Positions 48,228 to 63,637 of a stretch of 64,000 bases of DNA are shown piece by piece. Positions within the stretch are counted from its first letter, which is position 1, and every line of letters begins with the position of its first letter. The notes under the pieces were generated by a model. It saw only the letters and a program-made list of their open reading frames with translations. It did not search any database and was not told where the DNA came from. The translations under genes were made by a program, and so were the position numbers. Origin of the DNA: Sindora glabra (Eukaryota; Streptophyta; Magnoliopsida; Fabales; Fabaceae); NCBI GenBank assembly GCA_020226215.1, contig CM035236.1:9367001-9431000 (forward strand), read 5' to 3'.

Positions 48228-50296
48228 TAGTATTACTTAAAATAGTCAAATGGCCTAACCTAATAGCACCAACTTTATTAGAGACAAAACCAATAGCCAT
48301 ATCCATGCTAATATGGTCCCTAAATGGCCTAACCTAATGCATAATACTCACTTGTGCATAAGTTTAATGTTAAGATCAGGCTAAAAAAATATGGTAATTC
48401 ATACTTTTAAGTAATGAACTCAATAGCAAGATTCTCTTAAATTACAAGGTTCTTGCACACTTTTTATAGGATTTTATAGTCACATTAAAAGTCACTTTCA
48501 AACCCCAAAAAGGCTTAAATAAAGTTAAGATATTTGTCTTTCTTCTTTAGTAATTATCTACTATTGTTACTTTGCTAAAATACCTACTAACTTTAGAATT
48601 AAAATGGACTTAGTGAAGAGGCTAATGGAAGGGCGAACACTTTCTCCACTATATACATCTAACATTTGTTATTTTTGCTGGCAAACAAACTAATTAACCA
48701 TCCTTTGAAAGTTGAGTGATCAAAGTGAGAAGAATTATTGGCACTGTCTATAACTTATCTTATAATATCTTGTCATACACAATTTACTTTAACTCATCCT
48801 AACACTTAATCTTGAATTTCTCACCATCGTGAGTTGCTGATAACCTCCTCATCTACCCTAAAGTTAGAGCAACACTTATGTAAAACAATAGGAAGAATGA
48901 ATGATATTTTGGTAGGATGTGTATGTCACTTTAAAGCCAAGATTTAAACTTTGAAACAAGCTTAACAACATAAAAGCTTATCACTTTTACTATCTCTAGC
49001 AACACTAATTATCCTAAATTGCTACTCAAACCCCATCACAATGTTCCTTCCACCACCTTTTTTGCTAAAAACCTCTTATTCTTAGAACATTGCTTTGCTG
49101 CCCTTACTCACCCATCCATCATAATTCAGTTTTATCATTAAACCTTACTTGTCATTACCACTACTGCTAATATCCCACTAACAGTCAAAGAAAAAGAGAA
49201 AAAAATTAATTAAGTTTTAAAGTGAGATTTTTATATGAATTAGTTAAGAAAAAAAAGAGATGAAATATTTAATGATTATGAGTATTTAAAAGTGAGTATA
49301 TAAGTATGGATGAATTTTTGGAAACCTTCTCCATTTTACTTCTATACATATCCTTTTTTTTTATCCTTTTCCAATTAAGTCATTCCTTACATTTTCCTTA
49401 AATCCCTAACTTTTCTCTCTCATTATACTTAACTTTTTTTCCATCAACTTTATCTTCAATCAAGCTAAAAAAAAAGCCAAATTTCTTTAAGTTTCTTACA
49501 ACTAAGGTAAGATCTCTTAAGTATTAATCCCTAGTACTCACTTCCCTTTTGAAACTAGTTACATTAAGGGGTTTTGGTTCAAGAGAAGTTTTAAACCCCT
49601 AACATGAAACTTGTAGGATTTTGGATGATTAAGGTGAAGAAACATTTTGAACTTTTTGTTATCTCCTCCATACTAATATTTCATTCACATTTTCTTATCA
49701 CAATTTATCTAATTTGCATGCAATTTTCATTATAATTATTACATTAAAATCAATTAATTATTTCCTTTATGAAATAAAATTTTAAAATTCTAGAGAGAGT
49801 ATAATAAAAACTAAATTTTTTTTCAAATCTAGTTTGCCTAAGGAAATTATCTTAGATAACAAAATATAGTTTGCTATCAATAGTATTAAGGAATTCTACC
49901 AAATATAGATATCCAAAATTACCATATATGTCTACACTTAAAAAACATCCTAAACAACATTATTTTGCATAAAAAATCGAGCATCAAGAACATAATGGAA
50001 AATAATATTGGTTAGGACATAATTTACTAGTAATACTACTATGTATTTATGCTGAAGGTAGATATCCAAAATTACCATACATGTCTAAATCTAAAAAATG
50101 TCTTAATCAATATTATTTTACATGAAAAGTTAGGCATCAAGCAATAATTCACTTTAGTTGAACATGTATAGGTGAATAAGTAAGAAAAACTGGCAAACAT
50201 AATAATCTTAGAAGGACTAAAAGAAAAGTAGATAAAGCTAAAGGCAAATAGGTAGAAAAACTACCAAATGTATTGTGGGTATGTGGAATGACAACC

Positions 50297-50603
50297 TAGG
50301 GGTGTAAAACGGACCAAAGCCTGTGGATCCATCTACAGACTTCACAGACTTTAACAAGCTTAGACTACTTAAAATTTACTCTATTTTTTTACGAATAATA
50401 TGGACCAGTCTAAGCAGACCAAAATCCATATGGACTGAGCGAATATAAACTAATCTGTGAACTTGTAATTAAAGTCTGCGGACTGAATACGAACTCTTTA
50501 ATATTTAGTTCTTTTTTATGGATAATATGAAAACAAATCTAAATGGATTGAGCCTAAATAAATTGATTCGTATCCGATTCGGTCCACTCATTTTACATCC
50601 CTA
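50297..50603. mobile_element. hAT-like MITE, right-arm copy
   Basis: Mirror of 30884-31190. Ends are TAGGGGTGTAAAACGGACC and the reverse complement of TAGGGATGTAAAATGAG. Confidence 0.75.
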
Positions 50604-51135
50604 AAGTTTACAAACTAGAAACATTGGATAGAAATGTGATCTTTTACATTTAAAATATCATTCACATAAGGAAATATCATGTGTAAACAAATTCTGATCT
50701 AATAAAAGTCTTATTTTAGTTAAAGTATTCTATCAAAGCCCAAACCACCTTCAATATCATCAAAGCCCGAGTAATGTTCAACATTGTTGAAGCCTAAGCA
50801 ACTCGCAATATTAAAATGAAAAGCAATCTTACCTTATACAAAAAAAAAGAAGCTCATTGGAAGCTAACACTAAAACTTTTATAAGTGCTTGCAATATAAA
50901 AAACATGCTTATTGGAAGTCAACATTGAAACTGCTACAATCACTTAGAATATAAGAAATAAGCATGTTAGAAGTTAACAGTAAAACTACTAAATTTGCTC
51001 AGAACATTAGAAATAGGATTAGTAAAAGCCAACAAATATTGCTAAAGGAGATAAAAAATTAAAATAAAAATTATTATACATTATTCAAATAGAAAAATAA
51101 TAACATTTAAAATGGCTTTACAAACTTATATTGCA

Positions 51136-53037
51136 AATCATGAAAACCTATACTTTTTAAGCAACTTGTTAAGAGTAAATTCTTTTTAAAGTTTAGAAAG
51201 GTTAATCAATAAGTTAGGATTAAAGTGTTGAACTTGTTAGACCACCTCAGTAAAGTTAAACCTATATATAAGGAAGGCATCCACTTAAGCATTCAAAAGT
51301 TTTTCATTAAGCTTTTTAACTTGCTAGGATAATGTCTTAATGGTTCTATCTTTCTCATTAAGTTCTTTCTCCCATTCTTTATTCTATTGCTTTAAAGCAT
51401 CAATGAAAAACTCAGCTATAAACTTCACCTCCTCCACCTTCATATGAGCATGCTATTCTTATTGTAATTTTTCTTGTAAGTCTATCCCTCTTCATACAAC
51501 TAAACAATTCTAAAAACTTGGCCTCAATTTGCTTTTTCCTATATTCTAGTTTCGAATGAAACTCTTATTTAGTGTTTAGTGATTAGTCAAGTCTTTCTTT
51601 GCTAACTTTGACTTCAAGGTAAAATTAATTACATGCTTCTCCACTTTAGGAATACTAGAAATGCATTATGAAGAACCTTCCTTAGTAAAACAAAAATAAA
51701 ATGAAAAATATAGCCAATATCATGTTTAGTAATATATTTATTGTTCTTCCTCTAGCCAATAAAAGATGAAAGCCTCACTTTTTAAAATAAGGAGCAATCC
51801 ATGTCCTAATACTAGACATTATTAATGATATTAGTGCTTAAAAAGCAAAGACTAGTACCATTTCAAAGCATGAAACATTATATGGATTTCTTTTTCCCCA
51901 ACTGAGTTTGAACCACTTCACCCAAAAGGGTATTAAATGTATGCTTTCTCTTCCCTTTATCCCTAACTACACTTACTCTGGTAAGAGCCAAGCAAGTTTT
52001 AGAATTGGTCTAAAAAGTAGAAAGAGTATTTCTAGCCATAAGAGCATCTTAAAGCGTAAAAGCATTTCTAAAGCAAGTTATGAAAAATCAATTACTAATG
52101 CAGGCACAAGAGAACCACCAATCTCATTTTTCTTCTTAAGCAAGGAAACAATACTAACTTTGCAATGCACATGAGATATATTATGAATTAAGTAATAAAA
52201 AAGTCTTTCTCCTTTATCCAATGTTTAGTGAAAGAAAGGTGCATGTCAATAAATTAACAAGAAAAGAAATTTTGATGAAAAGTAAAGAAACATACTATAA
52301 AAATTTTTGAATGTCAATAGGACAATTAATAGAAATATATAACAAGTGAATGGCTATACATTGATCATTCTTACTCAAATATACCATAATAGGAATGATA
52401 GGAGGACCTACAATTTCTACCCACTTCATAAAATAAAGCTGGAATTCACCTGCCATCCAACAAGGGTCATAACATTCCACAACACAAACTTTGAAAAAGC
52501 TATCCTTTCAACCTTTTGCACTACTATACATATTATCAAACAAAATACATCTTAATCATTATGAAAGACAAGTCCAAACCTAGGTATTTGCTGAGTGAAT
52601 ATGAAGAAACAAGAAAACACTAGGGTATTCATTAAGTTTTTCTTCATCTTTTAACTTAACACCTTAAAACTTGCAAAAAAATACCATGTATTCTAAGTAT
52701 GATATACATTTAGTTGCCACATAATTTCTTGTTGAAAGTCCATAAAAGGAAAAGCAATAACTACTTATTACACCAAATCACTATAAAACATATAAAATGA
52801 ATCAACATTATAACCACAAATACATTCATTTGAGGCAGTGGGAGAGAACTTGGCATTATCTTTATTGGCAATAAGAAGACAATTTGTTTAAAAAAACTAT
52901 ATGACTTCTAACTTCATCCAACTAGACAAAGATGTCGTGATTTTAACATCCAAACTAACCTAGTCATGGCAAAGTGGACCACCCTTTAAGTAATAAGCTA
53001 ATTCTGTATTAGTAATGTCACCAAATTGGCCAGCCAT
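51136..53037 (-). pseudogene. Decayed gag-like gene of element C (right arm)
   Basis: Minus-strand mirror of 28448-30350, starting at the ATG complementary to 53035-53037. The breaks are the same as in the left copy. Confidence 0.55.
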
Positions 53038-54547
53038 AATTACTATCTTATGTGTAATAAAAATAATCCCAAAGAGTTGCTTTTACTTGAAAAAAGTCAA
53101 AGAGGAAGAACTCAAAGAAGCAAAGGAGCCGAAAGAATTAAATGAATTGGAGTCCAAAAGGAATATAAAAACTCAAGATGAGTGAAAGGTCATTAAAATA
53201 TGACACCTTCTAAAAAAGAAGTAAACAAGAATATAAGGTCAAATAAGGCAATAAGGTGTCTGAATGGAAAATGAACTAAAAATCCAAATAGGCAAGAGAA
53301 GTAAAATTAAAAGAATAGGTTTGAAATGCCAAAGGCTAAAAATCATTAAAAAAAATTGAATCTACCATAAAAATAACCTATAACAATTTTAAAAAATTTT
53401 CTCATTATAAAACTCAGAAAATGCTACAAACAATTGCTTTATACCATGAAAAGAAATAGAATAAGCATATAGCAAAATATATAATGAAAATTATTCAAAT
53501 AAAAAATAGTAGAAAGCACAAGAGTTACTTGAAGTAAAAACAGAATGAGCATTAAGGAGGGAATTACCTATTAAAAGGAGCAAGATTGTGATTTTCCAAA
53601 AAAAAAGTGAGCAAGTTGTAGAAAATGAGATAGAAGTAGGAAAAATGAATATATATATATATATATATATATGACTTAGTTCAATAACTAGGATCTTAGA
53701 CATATATATCCAATAGCCATGAATAAAGTAGAACCCTGATGATTGATAACATGATCAATGATTAGGAAAAAAATCCTAATAACTCATTATCAAATGACAC
53801 AAAAAGACTCATGTTGTCTCATGGCTTACGCATGTAACGATAAAGATTATAAAGAATCATGTGATGAACCATTTAGAGAATAGTGCCACTATAATGGCAT
53901 GAATCTAAAATGACAAACAAAAAAGAACAAGAGATATGCCCATTAAGCAGATAAAGAAAGGGGACAAGTGATATTAATTAAAATGACTAAATAATCCAAC
54001 TCAATAGCACTAGTTAGATGAGGGCCAAGACTTTAACTACCCAGTTGATGCCAATGTGGTTCCTAAGCAGCTCAATATAATGCACAATACTCACTAGTGC
54101 ACAAGTTTCACATTGAAGTCGTACCAAAAAAGATAACAGTTCACATTTGAAAGCAATGAACTCAACAAATGAGATTTTTTTTTAAATTACAAAATCTATA
54201 TATATACTTTCTATTGACTCTTTAAGTGACATTAAATATCACCTTTAAACCCCATAGAGGCTTATATAAAGCCAAAATATGCGCCTTCCTTCTTTAGTAA
54301 CTTTCTACAATTGCTACTCTACTACAAGTAGTACTCATTTAAGTATTAAAGTGTACCTAACAAACACCCCTTCCATCATGCACATCTAACATTCGTTTTT
54401 TATACGAGTTAACAGACAATAGACCAATCTCTAAAGGCCAAGTGGCTAAATTGGGAAGAATCACCTGCTTCCACGAAACAAGTTAATCCTACCGGTCCAG
54501 CAAAAAATGATACAAATACTTCAACTCTTAGTAGTGTCACCGCATGA

Positions 54548-57500
54548 ATAGAACAAGTTTACCAAGCAATTAATTGCAGAAGAAATGAGTTTCACACTGC
54601 AGCAGATATCGGAGCATAACTACAAAGGTGACTATTAAAATAAAAGAGCTGAACTTTCACTCAGCAAAAAATAAGATCTCAAATGTTTAGAACTTGATTT
54701 ATTCTCGATTTCCCACATAAATGAGCCCAAGTTGCATGGTAATTATAGGCTAGAAATATTTGACTGGCCTAATAAAAAGGAACACAATTCACTTATTGGA
54801 CTCACACTCACGGATTGAATTTTGAAATTATTTCAATTTTACATCTCCGACAAAATGTAAGAAGAATACTTGAGATTATTGGGGAAAAACAATTATATAA
54901 ATATGAACGATAAATTTTTATCCCACTGTGTGGGCAATTGTAACTCACATTGTTGTGAAAGAACAACAGTCCATAGGAAATTCAGAATCAGAAATGGGCG
55001 GAGAAATCAAAATTATATCCCTTTTTTTATTTTTAATTGTATTAACATTATCAAGTAATAATAAATATCATTTTCTTACTCCTATCCAACCTACCTTCAC
55101 AAATGAATCACCTTGGAAGTTGTGTACCGATACAGAATGAAAACACAGTTGGTGTTGGGGATGGACGGTCTCCACAAAATTTCAGTACAGAAAACTGATT
55201 TGACAAATTGTAAAAAAACATTATAATGAAATATTAAGTTTTAAAATAAAAATTATATCTTTATTTTTTCAAAAATAATAATTGAGAAAAGAAAAAGGAG
55301 AGTCTTCGGTTAAAAAGGGGAAAAAACGGAACATCAACATCAAAATTGTACTGAAAAAAAATGAACCTATACAGTTTACATCAAAATGGTAAGGCAAAAT
55401 GGGAGTATACCAATGTATAATTGACATAAAAAAAAGGAGAGTCCACGAACACAAAATCGCAGTCAATACAAATTCCCCAGAAAAGGAAAAGAAGCAAACA
55501 AAGAACAGTCTGGAGGTGAAACCACTATTATACGTTTGGTCGGCTTCATTAATTGATCGTGTTACTGACAACTTAGTACAAACAATTGTATTGGGATCTT
55601 ATTAGGCCCGACCCCATGTCGCGGACCACGACGACTGGTCTTTTTCCGTCGACAAATTTTGGAATCCAATGCCGTCCGATGTACTTCTGATGCTTTCCTC
55701 TGGCCCATTACCCACTCGGATATGGGCTTGCTCCCCCGTGCATTCTGTCCACATTCAACCATTTCTTCAAAAGACCCAACAAAAAACACAAAAACTTGAA
55801 TCTCTGTATGATCCTAAACTTATTTTTTCTTTTTTCACAAAATATTATTTATTACATAAAATATAGCATATGATTTTTCTCGTCATCTGATAGAATCTAC
55901 TCGGGTATATTCAAGATCCTCCTTATATTAAATTGATTCCACTTACTTACTGACACATTTAATTAAAGGATTTAAATTATGTCAAATTATATCTCGAGAC
56001 ATCTTAAATGACAATTGAGCATATTTAGCATAATTTGCCCATCAAAGTTAACTTTATCAATCTCATATCTGACGATTCATTTAGATGTAAATATTTGTGT
56101 TTATAATGATTAGGCGCGAACATGAACTAAGCTGTGGTTTGTGGATTTTTTTTTTACTGGTGCTGGAAATATATTCTAAAGCACATTTCCAGAGCTTTTT
56201 TTTCTAACATAAGTAAATTCTACGTTCTGTTGGGGTCTATTTCATATGAAAAAATATTGTTTTTAGAAGTGACTCTCAGGGAATAATTCTATCATTTTCG
56301 TTGCATTTTCAATTTGCGCCCACGCGACGCACCATTTGGGGGCAAGAACCTTAAGGTTCAATTCCTACAACTAGAAACAAACTCGTTAAAATCAATAATT
56401 TGTTAAATTAGTAGTAGCACATATATCAAAATGTTTTGAGTTTGGTATGAGGTCCTAAATTGGCTTATTGAAGGAACATTTTACTAAAAGGAATTTATTG
56501 TTTACCATTCTTGCTTGAAAAAAGAATTAGTTATTAAAATTTTATTAATTTTAGATCTCATTTAATTTATAAATATATTATTAATATTAATATTGTTTAA
56601 TACTCAAAACCAAAGTGACTATAAAATTATAAATTTTATATGATATTTAAGTTTAATGTAAATTGAGTAAATATGAATTATGTAATGAATAGGATCCATG
56701 ATCTAACTTTAATAATTAATAAGGGATTCGTAACTCTAAAAAGAAAGAAATTTTCATCATTAGATAATGTACAACATGGTTTAAATAGAGGGAGTAATTC
56801 TCTATTACACATTCTTTTCGTTGTGTTATTTTGAAGGATTAATTTATGTGTTGATTCTTATATGAATCATAAAGGCTGTTGATTTTAGGGGTTATTTAGT
56901 TAGTATCAATAACATAAGAAATTTTGTTTTTTAAATAATAAAAAAGAGATGAATTGTGTAGTTAATCATTATTTAATAAATTAAAAAATAAATTTTTTTA
57001 GAAAATCTTACTTTTCATAAAGTATGAAAAGTTATTTACTCACCCTCCCTAAGTAAATTTTACTTTCTATATTATTTATGGATATAATAATAAAATTATT
57101 CTTATTAAATTTAAGATTTAATAATTAAAATTTATTATTTTATATTATAATAATATTGAGGATATAGTGGTTACTTTATTAACATTTTTTAAGATATTCA
57201 AACTTAAACTAAATAAAATATAAGTAATTACTTTTTATGAAATATTACTTCTTATTTGTTAACTAAGTAATTTTAAGTACTTCTCAAAAAATTTACGTAA
57301 AAAATTATTTTTGTGGAAATTCAATCTTTTATGAGAAATTAGTTTCTATATAAATTAAACAACTCCCTATAAAGAAAAGTCAAGGATGTATTGAATGATT
57401 TAAATTAAAAAAGGTCACACTAATAACTTCTCTTCTTTACCCATTCTATACTGTTTTTCATTTATTGTTAAATAAATCATACTATGATATATAGTTGGAG

Positions 57501-57737
57501 ATCAGGAAAAATTTCGTATTTATATTAAATTTTCCATCATTAGTCTCGTACCTTAGAAAATATGTGAGGAAACAAGATTGTAAAAGAAAATATACAGATG
57601 ATTTTTAATATTGGATTTATATGTCATGGTGTTACAATTATATTGATGTCATGAAATAAACTGCCATCTATTTTCTATTTTTTATAAAGATAAATAAAAA
57701 ATTATAAAACATATGAGAAAGTTTTATATAAATATAA
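54548..57737. other. Right-arm intergenic DNA with a single copy of the 243-bp unit
   Basis: Mirror of 23510-26939. The 243-bp unit occurs once (about 56637-56879). It is mostly like left copy 2 (AGAATCAAC, AGAGAAT, TTCTTTCTT in mirror) but has the TTACATT form of copy 1 at its far end. A substitution at about 56344 gives GGGGCAAGAACC, where the left arm mirrors GGTTCATGCCCC. No gene recognised. Confidence 0.6.
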
Positions 57738-57995
57738 CTACATTTTGAATGTGTGAAATATAAATATGGATTGATTATCAATAATGTGCGGAGGAAACCC
57801 ACAGTAAGTGAAGTCAGAGAGGGCAGGCAGGGTCATAGAATTGCGTGCTTTGTCCTTAGAACCTTCTTTGGCGTAGAGGTTGGATGTGCCACAAGTCACC
57901 GGGCACCTCCCAAAAACTAACAGGTAGTTTTTGTTGCATTTGGCAGAGAGCGCGCACAAGTCCATGCAGCCATGGATGTTGCTATGCTGGTCCAT
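57738..57995 (-). CDS. Candidate small cysteine-rich peptide ORF (right arm), uncertain
   Basis: Mirror of the left ORF at 23252-23509. The first cysteine is changed to serine (MDQHS in place of MDQHC) and Val to Ile occurs near the end (PPHIIDN). The other five cysteines remain. The frame has no signal peptide of its own. Confidence 0.28.
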   Translation of the reverse strand: MDQHSNIHGCMDLCALSAKCNKNYLLVFGRCPVTCGTSNLYAKEGSKDKARNSMTLPALSDFTYCGFPPHIIDNQSIFIFHTFKM

Positions 57996-60900
57996 CCTCG
58001 AGAAAGCGATCCGCAGCCTCGAGGTGACGCAGATAATTTGATAGCAGCATTGGAGCTATAAAGATTTTGAAAAAAGATTCCAAAGAAAAAAAAAGAGGGC
58101 AGTAAGTGCAGCAACCCGATTTGAGCTACGGACAAACAGATACCAACCCCACCACAGTACTTACTGCTTCCAAAAAATGGACCACTATCATGTTCTGCCA
58201 CTTAACCCAATTTTCTCCTCTGCTTCAGATGGTCCTCTCCTCTTTTACCCCTTCAATGCCTTTGGCACAACCCATTCAATTTTCACACTATGCTCCTCCA
58301 CTGTTTTGTCCTCAGATCCGTTTCATTTATGTGAACTATGTATCACTGCCACTTCTTTGGTTTTCCTCCCTTTACTTTCACTGTATTTTTTACATTTTGG
58401 ACCACTTCATGAAAAGCCCTTTTCATAGTGCACCCCTCTCTGTCCAAGTTTTATTTTACTACAAGAGAAAATGTATCTAACAAATCCATAAAATTTCTAA
58501 ACTTTCTGTATCCTTTTACTTTATTGGAGTTCAAAACGGTAATTTGAATCAATAATTGTATCCATTGGTCAAGCTTTTTCGTGTTTCCACTCTAGTGAGG
58601 GATCCATGAAGATGGAGGATAAAAAAGGTTGTCTAACATTGAATATATAAACGTTTCTGGCACAGCTCAATCTTTGGAGTTTTGCAGATTCTATTATCAT
58701 ACGGTCAACCGGCTTTTTAAAAAGGCCATAACATAGTTGAAGGAATATTAAATGTTGGTTCATTTCCATACCTAGGTGTGGAAAGCCATTCCTCATTCCT
58801 CATTCCAATTCTATGATTTCCTTCTGACTGAAAGACATTGGACATATGTAGCTTCTTCTAATAAATCTATGCTTTCTCAAAACCTACTTACACAACATAT
58901 TCTATAAGCAACGCCATTCGCCATTTATTTAGATATCAACCAATTGTACTAGCCATTGCGGTGGATTAATCACATTACACACTCCTTTATGGTGACTCCT
59001 ACACTAGTTGGCAAATTTGATTGTCCTTATGGAAAGATGCAACAAATTTTGATAAAATACACACACACACATACACAACATTTACATGACAAAGTGTCAT
59101 AGGTTAGTAATTTTCTAATTAAAATCGTGTGACACATGAGGTGAATTTGAAATTAATATGCCAACCCTCTTATAAAATTCTCTTGTAGCATACTTAAAAA
59201 ATTAGCAAAATATTAAAAATGTATCATCCATACAATATAATCATGTATAGAACATGTTTAAAAGCAATATAGTCAAGTCACTAAACCACTCATACATATC
59301 AAATTACAAGAATGATTAATACTAGGAGCTTCTAGGTACAATCGAAGAGTGAAAGAAACAACTCTGTTCAATAATATTTGCATCATCATATACTTTTGAG
59401 TATATAGAGAATAACCAAAAGTCAACAAACTTGAGTCTCAAATTCAGTGCCAAGTTAAATTATCAATACTTTATATTTATAAAGAGCATTTTGAACAAAA
59501 ATTCACCTGATACAAGAAAACATGCTTCTTCAAAATTGTTATAAATTCTTTTCACCATACTTTAAGTGCCTAATTGGCACCATAATATATTAATATGAAG
59601 ATAAAAATATAAGAATCATTAATACATATTTTTCAAATTTCTTAAAATTCTTGAATCTCATTGAATTTATCAATATATCTTCAAACTTCAAAAAATAAAG
59701 AAAACTAATTTATTAATGCATTTACTCCCAAATACACTCCACAAAATCTTTTCACCATGCTTAATTTTCAAGCCAAGTTTCATTCAAAATTGAACATGTT
59801 AGCTATTAGCTTCTAACACAAAATGATATGAAATATATACATAAAGTCATGTAAGACACTCATGTGATGGATTAATCATAATATCATGTGAGAAATTTTT
59901 ATATGTACACAACACTACTTTTCAAGCAATCTCCCGGTATTTATGGCACTTTGCTATTCTAACTCTTTTATACAATTAATGTTATTCCAATATAATCAAA
60001 TTGCTGATAGGATTATGACTTGTGAGTCCCATTTCTGTACAATTTCTATGCCTTCCAAGCCAATTTACACTAAAGCGTAGTGTTAATTGCATTTTAGTTA
60101 CAAGTTGCTAATATTTTAGTGCAAATTATTTGCATTTATATGCATTTTATTTACCACTTCTTTTCGCTTCCTTCTCGAATTGTGGGACACCGCTAGTCTA
60201 CTATGAAAGTCACCCTATGAAAAGAATCGCTCTTCTTTCCACCACAAAGGGAATTGAAGGTAGAATTCACAATTTTCAAAACAAACACAACATATATAAG
60301 TATTGAATTAGAAGAAATTAATTAATTCCAAACTTTTGAAAGAGAGAATAGCGTTATTCTTGGCGGGACAAAGGAAAAGAATATTAAAACGAGGGTTCAT
60401 ATAGCACTCATGGCACACATTAATGTCACAAATGTTCATATTTGATAGACAAAACGTGACCAATTATACTAACAATAATAGAAAAAAAAACCCACAAATC
60501 ATGTGTTAGTGAAAGGTTAGAGAGTGACCCGTTATGGATAAAAGCATCCTCCAATTCATGAAAAGAAAAGACCATGAATTCATGTGTATTTTGTTACCTC
60601 TCCACCTTTAATTTTTCTTTCATGTCATTTTTGTCCCCCACCCACTTTATGGATACACCAAGCAACATCCGGAAAGAAAAAAAAAATTAGGGGTAAAATG
60701 AAGGGAAAGCCTCCGACAAATTATCTAGAATCTGGCCGGATAGGGTATAGCATCAGATATAGATAAGTCGAGAGGGATTACAGTAACACACACTCCTATT
60801 GTTTCCTTCCTTTTAAGTGTCATTTAAAAAAATTATTTTTATTTATTTATCATTTTAAGAAATTAAAATTATATTTATTATCTTTTTCTAAATATTATTC

Positions 60901-61633
60901 TTATTATTTAAATAAATGGCTGCTGTGTAGTAAAAGATATTCTATTATTTAAATAAATATTTAACAACTTTACATATTATTAACTTTTAGTAAAAGATAT
61001 ATTAATAAATTATATTTTATTTTTTTAAATTAAATTCATTTATTATTTTTCTTAATTTTTATGTATTAATCTTAAATGATATTTAAAAAGAAATGGTAAG
61101 AGTAATACAAAACTAATGACTTCTTCATCCTCTTAATTACTGTTAATTAAATCTAGTTGTGCTTATATGGCTGTTGTTTTCTCTATTATGAAGTACATAT
61201 GTTTAATCACTAAGATGAATAAAAATATCGTAGCCGGTGCCTGGGTTTGGTCACTAAAAGTAGGGAGATAGAATTATATTTTATTCATTGTTCATTTCGT
61301 CCATTTCCATTTAATTCATTTATATTTTCATACAATATAATTTATTTATTTGTGCTTTTTATTATTAGTATTTTATCCATCTAAATTTTTATTCAATTTT
61401 TAATAAAAATTTTATAATAAATAAATTAAGTAAAATTGGATGAAATCACATGTGAATAAAATATAATTTTCTTATATTTACGTGAGTGAATGTAAAAAAA
61501 TTTTAATAGAGACTCAAATATATTAGTCTTGTAAAATTAAATTGCAATAATATATAATTTATAAATTTAAATTAAGGAGATAGAGTTAATATATTTTTTA
61601 GACTCAATTAAAATTACTGAATATCAATTTTCA

Positions 61634-61671
<38 letters not shown>

Positions 61672-63187
61672 AGTTATAATTTAGATTTCATTTGAATTCA
61701 CTTATTTCACTTACTGTAAAATATTTCATTAAAAGTTAGATGAAAAATTTTGTGAGAAAAGTATTAATATTAAAAAATATAGGTGAAAATATTGTAATAT
61801 TTAAAAATATATGTGAGTAAAATAAAAATTAAAAAAATTATAAATATAAAAAATATAATTTTTCCTTGAAAGTATTATTATTAATGCTGCAAAAATGTTA
61901 GATCTAGGATTCAAGCAGCAACGTTCAACAATTGGCTTGCATATATTAACTTTGCAGCATTCCTAGTTTGGCTTTATATTTACAGTATAACTTAAAAAGA
62001 ATTTAAATTTGACTGAATACTAGTGTAAAATTCTTTAAATTATATAAGTAAAAAATATGTTATATTACTAAAAAATTAGTAATTTTTATCAATAATAAAA
62101 ATATTTTAATAATTTTTGATATTATAACAATATATAAATAAATAATAATGTAAAATTAATTATATTCTCAATAAGTCAAATTTAAATCTTAGCTGAAAAT
62201 ATAAAATTCTACTAGTTACATATATGTTGTAAGTTTGAAGGTAATGTGAGAATAAAATTGTGTCCTTACATATTAAAATGTCTTACAATATTCTCCCCGT
62301 ATATATATATATATTAAATAATTTGAATTAAATGAATTCTATAACTTCTTTTAAATCAATATAAACTAATTGGCTTTTGCCCTTCAAAATATAGAGTGTA
62401 AAGCTTATTTATTTATTTATTTGTTCATTCGAAAAAACTATCTTCAAAAATCTTCCTATTGAGGCATTTATTATCGCTAGAAGGCAAAACTTTTTTACTT
62501 CAACCGATGCATCAAACTCAACATCCATTCATATCTATCAATCATTTTTTTAAGCATTATATATGTCATTGTTTGGCCTCAATAAAAAGGCCATCCAATT
62601 CCGAGGGATTCAACAAATGAGTTAAAAATTCAAGTTCTACGGGCAATTTTCATCTTTTAGTTAAAATAAAATCATCTACCACCCTTGATGATCTCAATTT
62701 CTAATAGATTAACCACTTGATGAATGACACGTGGCATAGTCAGAATGATCAAACACTTCGATCAATTTAAGATTAAAAAGAGTTTGAAGAAACTTAAGGC
62801 AGGCAGGAGGCACCCCACACAGCTCAATTGTGCATGGAATCAAAATTTTTGTTATGACTTTGAAAAGAAGCAAAAGGAGTAAGCCGCAAAAGTCACCAAC
62901 TTTAACAAAGTGAGAGAGGGGTCCGAGAAAAAAAAAGGCACTCTTTGAGATGCTTTTAGAAATTTGAGGACCATATTTTTAGCACTAACAGAGTAGACAT
63001 GTCTTGGGCGTGAAAGGAACCCCTTTGATAGCTTATTTCAGTTCAGAAAATATCAATTAATTCAGTTAACCTTTAATTTGAATTTTTTTTTTTGCTTGTA
63101 TTGCCTGAGATTCTTCATTTTGCTTTTTCCCCCTCATTTCCTTCTTCATCTTTCCCTCTTTTAGCAAGTCAAATAATTTGATTTTTT
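57996..63187. other. Right-arm intergenic DNA, no gene recognised
   Basis: Mirror of 17992-23251, including the CACGTG hexamer at 62728-62733 and the shorter (TA)n at 61632-61671. Scattered single-base differences from the left arm are seen, for example near 59135 (ACACATGAGG against the mirror of CCTCATTTGT) and 62424 (TTGTTCATTCG against the mirror of CGAATGTACAA). Confidence 0.5.
61632..61671. repeat. (TA)n microsatellite, short allele (right arm)
   Basis: About 40 bases of TA with one G interruption; mirror of the ~100-base tract at 19516-19615. Confidence 0.95.
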
Positions 63188-63637
63188 AAAGGAAAAATTG
63201 TATTTTATCCCCTTCAATTATAGAATTATTGGATTTTACTCCTTTCAACTATAGAAACTTAGATTTTACTCCCTTAAACTTTATAAAACTTGAATTTTAC
63301 CCACACAATTACTAACTTAATGAAATTTGTAACGAAAATCGTAGCTAAGTAAAATATGATAACGACAGTAAAAAATCACTGCTATTTTCACTAATTTTTA
63401 AAAAAATTTTCACTTACCGACAGTTATGAACCGCCGCTAAGGTAATAACATTATTTTTTAACCACCGTTAAGTTTTATAGAACTGCTGTTAAGTTTTATA
63501 GTCGTTAACTTGGTAACGGCAGGGGTAAAATTTAATTTTTATAAAGTTGAAGAGGGTAAAATTCAAGTTTTCATAGTTTAAGGAAGTAAAATCCAATAAC
63601 CCCATAGTTGAAGATGATAAAATATAGTTTTCCCTTT
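63188..63637. mobile_element. Foldback MITE D, right-arm copy
   Basis: Mirror of 17542-17991 with a few substitutions (for example GACAGTAAAAAATC where the left arm mirrors as GATAGT-type sequence). Both terminal inverted repeats are complete. Confidence 0.8.

Larger units (their letters stand above)
48228..54547 (-). mobile_element. LTR element C, right-arm copy
   Basis: Mirror of 26940-33262: 3' LTR at 48228-48810, MITE at 50297-50603, gag-like pseudogene at 51136-53037 and 5' LTR at 53972-54547. The same stops and frameshifts occur in the gag-like part, so decay came before the arms separated. One substitution is seen near 51583 (GTGTTTAGTGATTAG, where the left arm has the mirror of CACGTAAACAC). 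Confidence 0.65.
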